Source: an uncultured Paraprevotella sp. (GTDB lineage Bacteria > Bacteroidota > Bacteroidia > Bacteroidales > Bacteroidaceae). From it: a stretch of DNA of 54,537 bases. Location: contig URKA01000021.1 in the NCBI GenBank assembly GCA_900548345.1, positions 1 through 54,537 of the forward strand. Direction: 5' to 3'. Each line of letters begins with the position of its first letter. Within the stretch, counting starts at the first letter, position 1. The position numbers were made by a program, and so were the translations under genes. Positions 8,596 through 16,800 of the stretch are shown piece after piece. The notes beneath the pieces were generated by a model. The model was not told the origin of the DNA and searched no databases. It saw only the letters and a program-made list of their open reading frames with translations.

Positions 8596-8640
8596 GACTC
8601 ATAATCTGGAGGTCCCTGGTTCAAGCCCAGGCTGGTCCAC
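8596..8640 (+). other. Attachment site: 3' half of a tRNA-Met (CAT) gene
   Basis: The stretch holds an anticodon loop with CAT at 8600-8602, the 3' side of the anticodon stem, a perfect T arm (CCTGG 8615-8619, loop TTCAAGC, CCAGG 8627-8631), the acceptor strand CTGGTCC and the discriminator A. Bases upstream do not form a D arm or the matching 5' acceptor strand GGACCAG, so the gene is broken here. It is the chromosomal 3' remnant left when the element inserted. It is followed by the tRNA gene's own terminator. It should not be annotated as a functional tRNA. Confidence 0.85.
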
Positions 8641-8650
8641 TTTAACAATC

Positions 8651-8682
8651 AAGCACTTGTGAGAAATCGCAAGTGCTTTTTT
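8651..8682 (+). terminator. Rho-independent terminator of the interrupted tRNA gene
   Basis: A 9-bp stem (AAGCACTTG 8651-8659, CAAGTGCTT 8670-8678) is followed by a run of T ending at 8682. It lies 10 bases after the tRNA remnant. Because the tRNA promoter is now far to the left, this terminator is probably no longer used by the tRNA transcript. Confidence 0.85.
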
Positions 8683-8893
8683 CTTTGCCTGCGTAAACAA
8701 TGCGTATACAAATTGTTTTGAATCGATGGGCTGATGGCCGGAGATAGAGGTCCGTGGATAATTTTTGATGGTAATAATTGTTAATGCTATTGTGAATGTG
8801 GCGAAAAAACTTCTTCTTTGCAAATGTTTTCCAATGGAAATAATTCTTATTGGTGAACAGGTAGTGCTTAATATAATAAAATATCAAACAGTT

Positions 8894-11362
8894 ATGAAGT
8901 ATCTTATAGTAGGAGGTGTGGCCGGTGGCGCCACTGCAGCGGCAAGAATACGCAGAAATACCGAGAAGGCGGAAATTATCATGTTCGAAAAAGGACGATA
9001 TATTTCTTATGCCAATTGCGGATTACCTTATTATATAGGTGGCGTGATAGAGGATAGGGATAAACTTTTTGTGCAAACCCCGGAGGCTTTTGGAAAGAGA
9101 TTCAATATAGATGTGAGGGTGGAGTCGGAGGTTATGGCCATCGATACGGCAAACAAGACCGTGCATGTGCGTACCAAAGACGGACGGGAATATAATGAGT
9201 CATACGACAAACTGTTGCTTTCTCCCGGAGCCTCACCTGTAGTACCCCCGTTGAAAGGCGTAAGGGAAAAGGGGATATTCACTCTTCGCAATGTGGATGA
9301 CACGGACCGTATCAAGGAGTATATCGGCCGGAATGATGTAAAGCGGGCGGTTATTGTCGGAGCCGGGTTTATAGGGCTGGAGATGGCGGAGAACTTGAAA
9401 GATGCGGGGATTGACGTGTCGATAGTCGAGATGTCGGACCAGGTGATGGGACCGGTGGACTATTCCATGGCGGCACTCGTACACGAACATCTTCTGCAGA
9501 AAGGTGTGAATCTGTATTTGGAGCAGGCTGTCGACTCTTTTGAAGCGGTTGGCCATGCCATTAAAGTGAGTTTCAAGTCGGGCATATCGTTGGAGACCGA
9601 TTTGGTTATTCTCTCGATAGGTGTCAGGGCCGAAACGAAACTGGCAGTGGAGGCCGGTATCGGATTAGGAGAGATGCGGGGTATCTATGTGAACGAGTAC
9701 CTTCAGACTTCCGATGAAAACGTGTATGCTGTGGGTGATGCCATAGAATATCCTCATCCCATAACGGGTAAGCCGTGGTTGAACTTCCTCGCCGGACCGG
9801 CCAACAGGCAAGCCCGTATCGTGGCCGACAATATGGTGTTCGGCAACAAGACGAAGTACGAAGGCGCCATAGGCACCGGCATAGCCAAGGTATTCGACAT
9901 GACGGTGGCTTCTACCGGACTTGCCGCCAAGAGGCTGAAACAAATGGGCATTCCTTATCTTTCGGCCACCATTCATTCAGGGTCCAATGCCGGATATTAT
10001 CCCGGAGCGTTGCAGATGGACATAAAAATCGTGTTTTCCCCTTCCGACGGAAGGCTCTACGGTGCGCAGATTGTGGGATACAACGGTGTGGACAAGAGGA
10101 TTGACGAGTTTGCCCTCGTGATAAAAAACAATGGTACGGTTTACGACCTGACCCGTATTGAACATGCTTATGCGCCGCCGTTCTCATCGGCAAAGGACCC
10201 GGTGGCCATTTCGGGATATGTGGCCGGCAACATTCTGTCGGGCAAGATGACCCCTCTTTACTGGAGAGAGCTTCGTGATGCGGATTTGACCAAGGTGGTC
10301 CTTGTCGATGTGCGTACTCCGGACGAATATTCGCTGGGCCATATAGAAGGCTCTGTGAACATACCTCTCGATGAGATGCGTGACCGTCTTGACGAGATAC
10401 CTCCCCACAAGCCTGTGTACGTATATTGCGGGGTAGGACTGAGGGGTTATCTTGCGTCGAACATTTTGAAGGCAAACGGATTTGAGGACGTGAGGAATCT
10501 TATAGGGGGTGTAAAGACCTATAAGGCTGCGGTGACAAAAGTCTGTCTGCCTGAGCCCGACAAGGTACAGTGTGGGCGTGAAGCCGAAGAGGCATGCTCG
10601 TGCCGGGTGGAGGCGCAAACTGAGATTGCGGAAAAGACCGTTACGGTTGATGCCTGCGGCATGCAGTGCCCTGGACCTATATTGAAACTCAAGAACAGTA
10701 TGGAGGACTTGAAGCCGGGAGAGGTGCTTGAGATAAAAGCCACGGATGCTGGATTTCCCAGAGATGCCGAGTCATGGTGCCGTACGACCGGCCATAAGTT
10801 CGTGTCTTCCGTTTGTGAATCTGGGGTCTATAAGGTAAGGGTAAGAAAAGCCACGCCGTGTGCCGCCGAGGCGGTAAAGTCGGTGGAGACCGGGAAAGGC
10901 AAGACATTTATCCTTTTCAGCGATGACCTTGACAAGACGCTTGCCACCTTTGTTTTGGCGAACGGGGCGGCAGCCACAGGAAAGAAGGTGACCATTTTCT
11001 TCACTTTCTGGGGGCTGAATGCCATCAAGAAGGAACAGAAGCCTAAAGTGCAGAAAGACATGTTCGGAAAGATGTTCGGGATGATGCTTCCATCCAGTTC
11101 CAGAAAACTCAGTCTTTCCAAGATGAACATGGGAGGCATCGGCTCGAAGATGATGAGATATATCATGAAGAACAAGGGTATAGAGTCGTTGGAGTCGCTT
11201 CGCGAGCAGGCTGTGGCCAATGGCGTCGAGTTCATCGCCTGCCAGATGTCGATGGACGTCATGGGAGTGAAGAAGGAAGAACTGATGGACAATGTGACCA
11301 TCGGAGGCGTGGCCACTTATATGGACAGGGCGGAAGAGGCCAATGTCAATCTGTTTATCTGA
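8894..11362 (+). CDS. CoA-disulfide-reductase-like flavoprotein fused to rhodanese, TusA and DsrE domains
   Basis: This 822-residue protein joins four sulfur-handling domains. Residues 1-450 are a pyridine nucleotide-disulfide oxidoreductase with an FAD-binding VGGVAGGATAA and a single redox cysteine in SYANCGLPYY (Cys42), as in CoA-disulfide and NADH-persulfide reductases. Residues about 465-560 are a rhodanese with active-site loop CGVGLR (Cys about 512). Residues about 585-655 are TusA with the CPGP motif. The rest is a DsrE-like domain rich in Met and Lys. Together they suggest reduction and relay of persulfide sulfur in the cytoplasm. The ATG at 8894 begins the flavin fold; the frame opens at 8765 but the extra residues are not domain-like. 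A MarR-type gene follows after 3 bases. Confidence 0.92.
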   Translation: MKYLIVGGVAGGATAAARIRRNTEKAEIIMFEKGRYISYANCGLPYYIGGVIEDRDKLFVQTPEAFGKRFNIDVRVESEVMAIDTANKTVHVRTKDGREYNESYDKLLLSPGASPVVPPLKGVREKGIFTLRNVDDTDRIKEYIGRNDVKRAVIVGAGFIGLEMAENLKDAGIDVSIVEMSDQVMGPVDYSMAALVHEHLLQKGVNLYLEQAVDSFEAVGHAIKVSFKSGISLETDLVILSIGVRAETKLAVEAGIGLGEMRGIYVNEYLQTSDENVYAVGDAIEYPHPITGKPWLNFLAGPANRQARIVADNMVFGNKTKYEGAIGTGIAKVFDMTVASTGLAAKRLKQMGIPYLSATIHSGSNAGYYPGALQMDIKIVFSPSDGRLYGAQIVGYNGVDKRIDEFALVIKNNGTVYDLTRIEHAYAPPFSSAKDPVAISGYVAGNILSGKMTPLYWRELRDADLTKVVLVDVRTPDEYSLGHIEGSVNIPLDEMRDRLDEIPPHKPVYVYCGVGLRGYLASNILKANGFEDVRNLIGGVKTYKAAVTKVCLPEPDKVQCGREAEEACSCRVEAQTEIAEKTVTVDACGMQCPGPILKLKNSMEDLKPGEVLEIKATDAGFPRDAESWCRTTGHKFVSSVCESGVYKVRVRKATPCAAEAVKSVETGKGKTFILFSDDLDKTLATFVLANGAAATGKKVTIFFTFWGLNAIKKEQKPKVQKDMFGKMFGMMLPSSSRKLSLSKMNMGGIGSKMMRYIMKNKGIESLESLREQAVANGVEFIACQMSMDVMGVKKEELMDNVTIGGVATYMDRAEEANVNLFI

Positions 11363-11365
11363 CCT

Positions 11366-11731
11366 ATGGAAAAAGTATCGTGTATATGCAGGATGCGGGA
11401 ACTTAACAAGGCTCTCGCCGTGCTGGAGGAAAGTCTTGTGGAGATGTACGGACTGTCGCTTAACGAAGCGATGGTCATGTGCAGCATGTGCGGTGGCAAG
11501 TTGTCGGCCGGAGAGATATCACAGGCCACGGGGCTGAGGGCGTCCCATCTGTCGAAGGTGCTTCGCTCGATAGAGGACAAGGGATTACTGATAAGGGAGT
11601 TTTGCGACCGGGACAGGCGTAAGGTATGTTTCTCTCTTACCGAGGACGCCTTAAGGCGTATGGACAGGCTCCGCAGGGAAGGCTTGCCGGTTCCGGAGCT
11701 TCTACGCGACTTCTTTGCGTGCGGCGGATGA
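11366..11731 (+). CDS. MarR-type winged-helix regulator, cysteine-rich
   Basis: The 121-residue protein has a MarR-like helix-turn-helix (LSAGEISQATGLRASHLSKV, about residues 49-68) and a wing ending in RDRRKVCFSLTEDA. It starts 3 bases after the sulfur-transfer gene and is probably translated from the same transcript. It contains seven cysteines, including a CxC at residues 6-8 and a CxxC in the segment MCSMCGG. A redox or persulfide-sensing repressor of its own operon is a reasonable inference from the partner gene and the cysteines, but is not shown by sequence alone. Confidence 0.8.
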   Translation: MEKVSCICRMRELNKALAVLEESLVEMYGLSLNEAMVMCSMCGGKLSAGEISQATGLRASHLSKVLRSIEDKGLLIREFCDRDRRKVCFSLTEDALRRMDRLRREGLPVPELLRDFFACGG

Positions 11732-11756
11732 CGGGAATGTCAGGAAGGTGAGCCGG

Positions 11757-11802
11757 ATGGCCCGCGGAACTCTTGCGCAGGTTTTAGGGTTCCGCGGGCC
11801 AT
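11757..11802. terminator. 14-bp inverted repeat after the MarR-type gene
   Basis: ATGGCCCGCGGAAC (11757-11770) pairs perfectly with GTTCCGCGGGCCAT (11789-11802). It lies 25 bases after the stop codon and fits a transcription end, but no T run follows, so termination is likely rather than certain. Confidence 0.55.
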
Positions 11803-11849
11803 TACCGGTCTTGACGCATCGGATTTTCCAAACAACAGGCATTTTCTTG

Positions 11850-11880
11850 TTGCAAAATCACGCGGTAATGCTTATCTTTG
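11850..11880 (+). promoter_or_regulatory. Bacteroides-type promoter for the 254-residue hypothetical gene
   Basis: TTG at 11850-11852, a 20-base spacer and TATCTTTG at 11873-11880 match the TTG-N20-TAnnTTTG pattern. A strong ribosome-binding sequence AAAGGAGG follows at 11902-11909. Confidence 0.6.
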
Positions 11881-11974
11881 TCTGTGACCATTTTGTTACG
11901 GAAAGGAGGATAAGGCAGCTATTGTTTTTTATGAATCCATCCCCGATGCGGAAAAGCAACGGATTGCCGTTGCG

Positions 11975-12739
11975 GTGAATGAGTTTAACTCTGGCAGGCA
12001 GGAACGTAACGGATTCTACGCTATCAGTGTGGCGACGGCTTACAGGCAGTATTATGCCTTGTGGCGTATTTTTGCGGACGGAAAGCAACCCTTGTTCATA
12101 CGTACGCTTACCGATAAGTTCGCCACCTCTGTCAGTAAGGCGATGGAAGTGCTGCGATATGGCAGGGTTGTACTGAAATGGGTGGACAGCCGCTATTTCG
12201 CTCCTTATTATGAACAGACCTACGAACTTCTTTCTTTTGGAAAATACCGTGGCAAACGCATTTCCGAAGTGTATTACATCGACCCGATGTATGTGCTGTG
12301 GCTTGCCAATCGTTTCACGCCTGAAAAGAAGAAGCTGCAACGTATTGTTGGAATGGCCAAGGCATTTGCAGAAATCCATGCGGAGTTGGCTTCTCCCCGC
12401 CGTGTCGCATACCATTCCGCCAGTGAGTTTGTAGGACAGAAGGGCGGTGTATTGGCAGACTTGAAGTTGAAAGTATTGTTTGTCGGGCAGCAGGTGGATA
12501 CATATAAGCCGGATTTCTATATCGACCAACGGGTGTTGGCTGCGGACGAACGTGGAAACAGGTTTTGTTTTACGGAGAAGGCGGCTGGCAGAAGCCTGAC
12601 CCCTAAGGTGTTGAACTGTTACAGCCGTACGTTTGTCGCGGGAGAGACTGTCTTTATCCGCTCGGCCAGGGTGATGGAACATTATGAAAGCCGGGGCGTG
12701 AAATATACCAGGCTGGGCTACGTGAAATATTTGCGGTGA
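11975..12739 (+). CDS. Hypothetical protein, N-terminus uncertain
   Basis: I do not recognise the family firmly. The region YELLSFGKYRGKRISEVYY followed by DPMYVLWLAN resembles the short DUF3820-like motif also found at the end of exodeoxyribonuclease X-type proteins, suggesting a nucleic-acid-linked role. The first standard start in frame is the GTG at 11975 (254 residues). However, the frame is open upstream to a TGA at 11885 and its translation still looks like protein (AIVFYESIPDAEKQRIAVA precedes the GTG). The best ribosome-binding site, AAAGGAGG at 11902-11909, points to a start near 11921, where the codon is ATT. The true protein is probably about 18 residues longer. It is monocistronic, ending before the hairpin at 12841. 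Confidence 0.7.
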   Translation: MNEFNSGRQERNGFYAISVATAYRQYYALWRIFADGKQPLFIRTLTDKFATSVSKAMEVLRYGRVVLKWVDSRYFAPYYEQTYELLSFGKYRGKRISEVYYIDPMYVLWLANRFTPEKKKLQRIVGMAKAFAEIHAELASPRRVAYHSASEFVGQKGGVLADLKLKVLFVGQQVDTYKPDFYIDQRVLAADERGNRFCFTEKAAGRSLTPKVLNCYSRTFVAGETVFIRSARVMEHYESRGVKYTRLGYVKYLR

Positions 12740-12822
12740 ACCGGCCGGAAATTCCCTTCTTCCGTTCGGGTCGGAAGGCAACGGCCGAAGGGCGGAAAAA
12801 GTAGACCTGTATGCGTCAAAAT

Positions 12823-12855
12823 GCTCACAGGTGAACAATCAAACGCTCACAGGTG
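12823..12855. repeat. GCTCACAGGTG direct repeat (22-base period)
   Basis: GCTCACAGGTG occurs at 12823 and 12845, exactly 22 bases apart; the second copy forms part of the terminator stem. The same 22-base period and a related core (GCTGACAGGTG) recur at 43364-43422. Confidence 0.7.
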
Positions 12856-12888
12856 TGCGTTTCATCGCACACCTGTGAGCGTTTTTTT
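12841..12888. terminator. Strong bidirectional terminator
   Basis: A perfect 19-bp stem (AAACGCTCACAGGTGTGCG at 12841-12859, its complement at 12866-12884) with a 6-base loop TTTCAT is followed by a T run to 12888 on the plus strand and preceded by A residues for the other strand. It separates the hypothetical gene from the convergent cyclophilin gene. Confidence 0.85.
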
Positions 12889-12931
12889 GACATTTTTATC
12901 CCGTGGGTGGAGGCTGTGCGGGAGCGGTTTG

Positions 12932-13756
12932 TCATTCCAATACGGTAACCTTCTTGACCACGATTTCCTGAAGCGGCCTTTCCCGTGATGTCCTGACCTT
13001 TTCGATGGCTTCGGCCACCTGTATGCCTTCCGTCACTTCGCCGAACACCGTGTATTCGTGGTCCAGATGAGGCGAGCCACCGATGGTGGCGTACGTCTCT
13101 TTCTGTGTTTCGTTGAACGGTACGGGCGGGTGCTGTGCAATCCGGTTTTCAGCTTCCCGCAGCAGCGAGTCCTTCAATGCCTGTAGTTTTTCGGTCTCTC
13201 CTTTCTTACGCATCAGGAAAAGGTCCTTCATGCGGTCGTGCGACAACTCTTCATAAAGCGTGTCGATACGGCTTTGGTAGATGGCGGAATAAAGTTCGTG
13301 CAGGTTGCCCGGCGTGAACACTCTTCCGGTTACAATGTAAAACTGTGTCCCGCTCGATGCTTTCTCCGGGTTGACGGAGTCGCCCAACCGGGCGGCCGCC
13401 AGCGCGCCTTTCTTGTGGAAATGGCGGGGGCAGACGATTTCGGCAGGGATGGTGTAGCGGTAGTCGGTGGTGTCTATGCTCACCGGAACGCCCTGCGGTT
13501 TGATGGCCGGGTCTCCGGTCTGGATCATGAAGTTTTTCACAACCCTGTGGAATAGCATGTTGTCGTACACGCCGGCTTTGGCCAGCTTGATGAAATTGTC
13601 GCGGTGGCGGGGCGTGTCATTGTAGAGTTTCACTTTGATGTCGCCCATCGATGTCTCGATTAATACTTCGGTTTCTTCCATGGATTTGTTTTTAGGCGAG
13701 CCGCACGAAAGCAGCATGGTGCAGGCGGCAAGGCCGATTAGACTTGATAATCTCAT
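12932..13756 (-). CDS. Cyclophilin-type peptidyl-prolyl isomerase, lipoprotein
   Basis: This enzyme would catalyse proline cis-trans isomerization to help proteins fold in the cell envelope. A signal peptide with lipobox LLSC (Cys18) is followed by the cyclophilin fold: EVLIETSMGDIKVKLY, DNFIKLAKAGVYD, MLFHRVVKNFMIQTGD, then SSGTQFYIVTG and HLDHEYTVFGEV near the end. About 60 residues rich in charged side chains are inserted between the FTPGNL segment and the last part of the fold, as in other Bacteroidales lipoprotein cyclophilins. Length is 274 residues. It is divergent from tamB, with 124 bases between the two starts. Confidence 0.9.
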   Translation of the reverse strand: MRLSSLIGLAACTMLLSCGSPKNKSMEETEVLIETSMGDIKVKLYNDTPRHRDNFIKLAKAGVYDNMLFHRVVKNFMIQTGDPAIKPQGVPVSIDTTDYRYTIPAEIVCPRHFHKKGALAAARLGDSVNPEKASSGTQFYIVTGRVFTPGNLHELYSAIYQSRIDTLYEELSHDRMKDLFLMRKKGETEKLQALKDSLLREAENRIAQHPPVPFNETQKETYATIGGSPHLDHEYTVFGEVTEGIQVAEAIEKVRTSRERPLQEIVVKKVTVLE

Positions 13757-13880
13757 TCAAAAGCAATTTAATGGATTGCAAAAATAGCGAATTAGTTGTA
13801 ATTACGTTGCTTTTTCCCCTGAATCTCCCGCGGATTTCAAAAAAAAGTCTTTCCTTTGCACTTGTTTTTTCAAGGGGAAT

Positions 13881-16800
13881 ATGAAGAAAAAAATAATCAA
13901 ATGGGTGGTGGGCGTTTTGCTGGCCCCTGTCATATTGTTCTTTTTGCTGGCGGCATTGTTGTATATGCCTCCCGTACAAAGTTTTGCCGTACGGAAGGCA
14001 ACGGCTTATATTTCGGACGCTACGGGGATGAACGTAAGTGTCGGCCGTTTGCGCCTGACGTTCTTTTTCGATATAGATTTGCACGAAGTCCACGTTTCTG
14101 ATGCCGATAAAGACATGTTGCTGGATGTGGGGTGCCTGAAAGTGGACTTGAGTGTCCTGTCGCTGTTCAGAGGCGATGTGGACGTAGAGGCGCTGGAGCT
14201 TGAGCGCGTGTCTGTCAATACAAAATCAATGATTGACGGTGTGGAGGTGAAAGGCCGTCTGGGACGCTTTTTAGTCAATGCGCATGGCATCCGCACCAAG
14301 GAGGGGCTTGTGACGGTGAACGATGTGCGGCTGTCGGATGCGGATGTCGATGTGGCGTTGAAGAACGATACGACGGCACAGGATACGGCTACGTCGGTTG
14401 TCGACTGGCGGATTAAGCTGGAGCATGTCGCATTGTCGGATACAAGGATACGTTTCAGTATGCCTGGCGACAGCATGTCTGTGAGAGCCGGCATACGTAG
14501 CGCCGTGTTGCAAGACGGGGCATTGGATTTGGCCAAGACGGAGTATGCCGCGCGCAGTTTTGAACTCCAGGCGGATTCGGTGTTGTACGACCTTCCCTAC
14601 GAGCCGGTGTCGGAAGGGCTGGATGTGAACCATCTTGCCTTGCGCGATGTGACGATGGGAGTGGATTCCGTGCTGTTCGACGGCAATGCCATGGCCCTGT
14701 CGCTGGCAGTGCGCGATGTCAGGATGAAGGAGAAGAGCGGTCTTGCCGTGACAGCCTTGCAAGGACGGCTCGATATGGACTCCCTTTCCTTGCATCTTCC
14801 CGACATGATGTTGCGCACGGCAGATTCTCATCTGCAACTGCGGGCCGATATGGACTTTGATGCCCTGAACGACCATCCGCAGGGCAAACTGATGGCCCGC
14901 CTGACCGGAGAAGTGGGCAAACAGGACGTATTGCTCTTGGCCGGAGGACTGCCGGAACAAGTGGTGAGGGCTTATCCCAATTCTCCCTTGACACTGCGGT
15001 TGTCGGCCGACGGGAATATGGAACATTTGGCCGTGCATACGGTAGAGGCACGTCTGGCAAGGGCATTCGAACTGAAAGCGAAAGGCGACCTGTATCAGCT
15101 GACCGATTCACTGAACATGTCGGCGGAAGCCGATATGGATTTGCGTACGGGAAATCTTGATTTCCTCAAACCATTGATTGCGTCCGGAACATCGGCCGAC
15201 CGTATCGCGTTGCCGCCGATGGCGATGAAAGGGAAGGTGTCCATGCGCGGTCAGCGGTATGATGCCGACCTGCGTCTGAGGGAGTCGGAAGGAACCGTGA
15301 AGTTGAAAGCCGGTGCCGACCTTGCACAGATGGCTTACCGTGCCAAGCTGGATGTGGAAAACCTGCAGCTGCACCATTTCCTGCCGAAGGACTCGCTCTA
15401 CGACCTTACGCTCTCGGCCGAGGCCAAAGGGCGTGGCACGGATATGTTCAGCCGGCGGACAGATTTGCAGGCCGGAGCCGTGCTGAAAGAATTGCGTTAC
15501 GGAGAGTGGAACCTGAGCGGTGTGTCGGCGGATGCCTATTTGCATAAAGGCATCGGGCAGGTCACGTTGGACAGTGACAATCCTTTGCTGGACATGACCT
15601 CACGCATAGACGCCCTTCTGTCGCGCCGCAATACAGACATGACTTTCAGCATCGACCTGCGGCGCATCGACCTGCATGCCCTGCATCTGAGCAAGAAACC
15701 GTTCAAGGCAGGAATGTGTCTGCACGTGGACGGTGAGACGAACCTGAAAGATAATCACGCCCTGCACGGCGGTGTGACCGATATACTCCTTACGGTGGGC
15801 GATTCCGTATTCCGGCCGAAAGATCTTGTACTGAGTGTGCTGGCACGTACCGATACGATGTATGCCGACGTCCGTGCCGGCGATTTCCTGCTGAAACTCG
15901 ATGCGCAGGACGGCTACGAAGCACTCATGGAGAAAGGGCAGCGTTTTGTGGATGAGGCGGAACGGCAGTTGCTGCGCAGGCATATCGACCAGGATTCGTT
16001 GAAAATGCTTCTGCCACAGATGACGCTGGAGGTTGTTTCGGGAAAGGATAATCCCGTATGCAATTACCTGCTGACACAGGGGTATGCCTTCAGTGATTTC
16101 CGTTTCCGACTGAATACCGACCCGGAAGTGGGGCTCAACGGCGGCGGCCATTTATATGCCTTGAATATGGGCGGGATGACATTGGACACGCTGCAGATGC
16201 ACATCTTCCAGGATTCCACCGGTGTCAAGATGGACGGACGTGTCCGCAACGGGCCGAAGAACCGCCAGTTTGTGTTCGACGCCCGTTTGAATGCCTATCT
16301 GCACGCCCAGGGCGGTGGTGTCAATCTGGTATATCTCGACGACAAGGGAAGGAAAGGCGTGGATGTAGGTTTGCGTGCCGACGCTCTTGAAGAAGGACTC
16401 AGAGTGGTATTTTCCCAAAACGCCCCGGTCATAGCCTATCGCAGGTTCAAGATAAATGAAGACAATTATATCTTCATGGGGAACGACCGTCGTGTGGAGG
16501 CCGATGTCGACATGCTGGCAGACGATGGTACGGGGGTGAAGATTTATTCTACGCCCAACCCGGAGGCTTTGCAGGACATTTCGGTCGCCTTGCATCATCT
16601 GAATTTAGGGGAACTGACATCTGTAATTCCTTATGCACCGGCGATTACCGGTCTTTTGCAAGGAGACATCCACTTGATACAGACAGAGGAACATCTGTCG
16701 GTAATGGCCGACATGTTGGCCGATAACATGGCTTATGAAGGTGCGCCGCTGGGTAATATCGGTCTGAATGCCGTATATCTGCCGAATGAAGACGGAACAC

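Larger units (their letters stand above)
1..8640. mobile_element. Right part of an integrative mobilizable element inserted in a tRNA-Met gene
   Basis: All genes from 33 to 8424 are on the minus strand and have the order seen in Bacteroidales mobilizable elements: relaxase, MobC, primase-like, helicase-like, excisionase-like, cargo, tyrosine recombinase. The recombinase lies next to a 45-base 3' fragment of a tRNA gene at 8596-8640, the usual scar of tRNA-directed integration. The base composition looks A/T-richer than in the genes after 8900. No type IV secretion genes are seen, so the element is probably mobilized in trans by a helper conjugative element, unless such genes lie left of the window. 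The left end is not in the window; an intact tRNA-Met would be expected there on the plus strand. Right boundary confident, left boundary unknown. Confidence 0.85.

Noticed and set aside
8599..8823. 74-codon minus-strand frame beside the integration site
   Set aside because: It runs across the tRNA remnant and its terminator; such frames over tRNA genes are a common false call.
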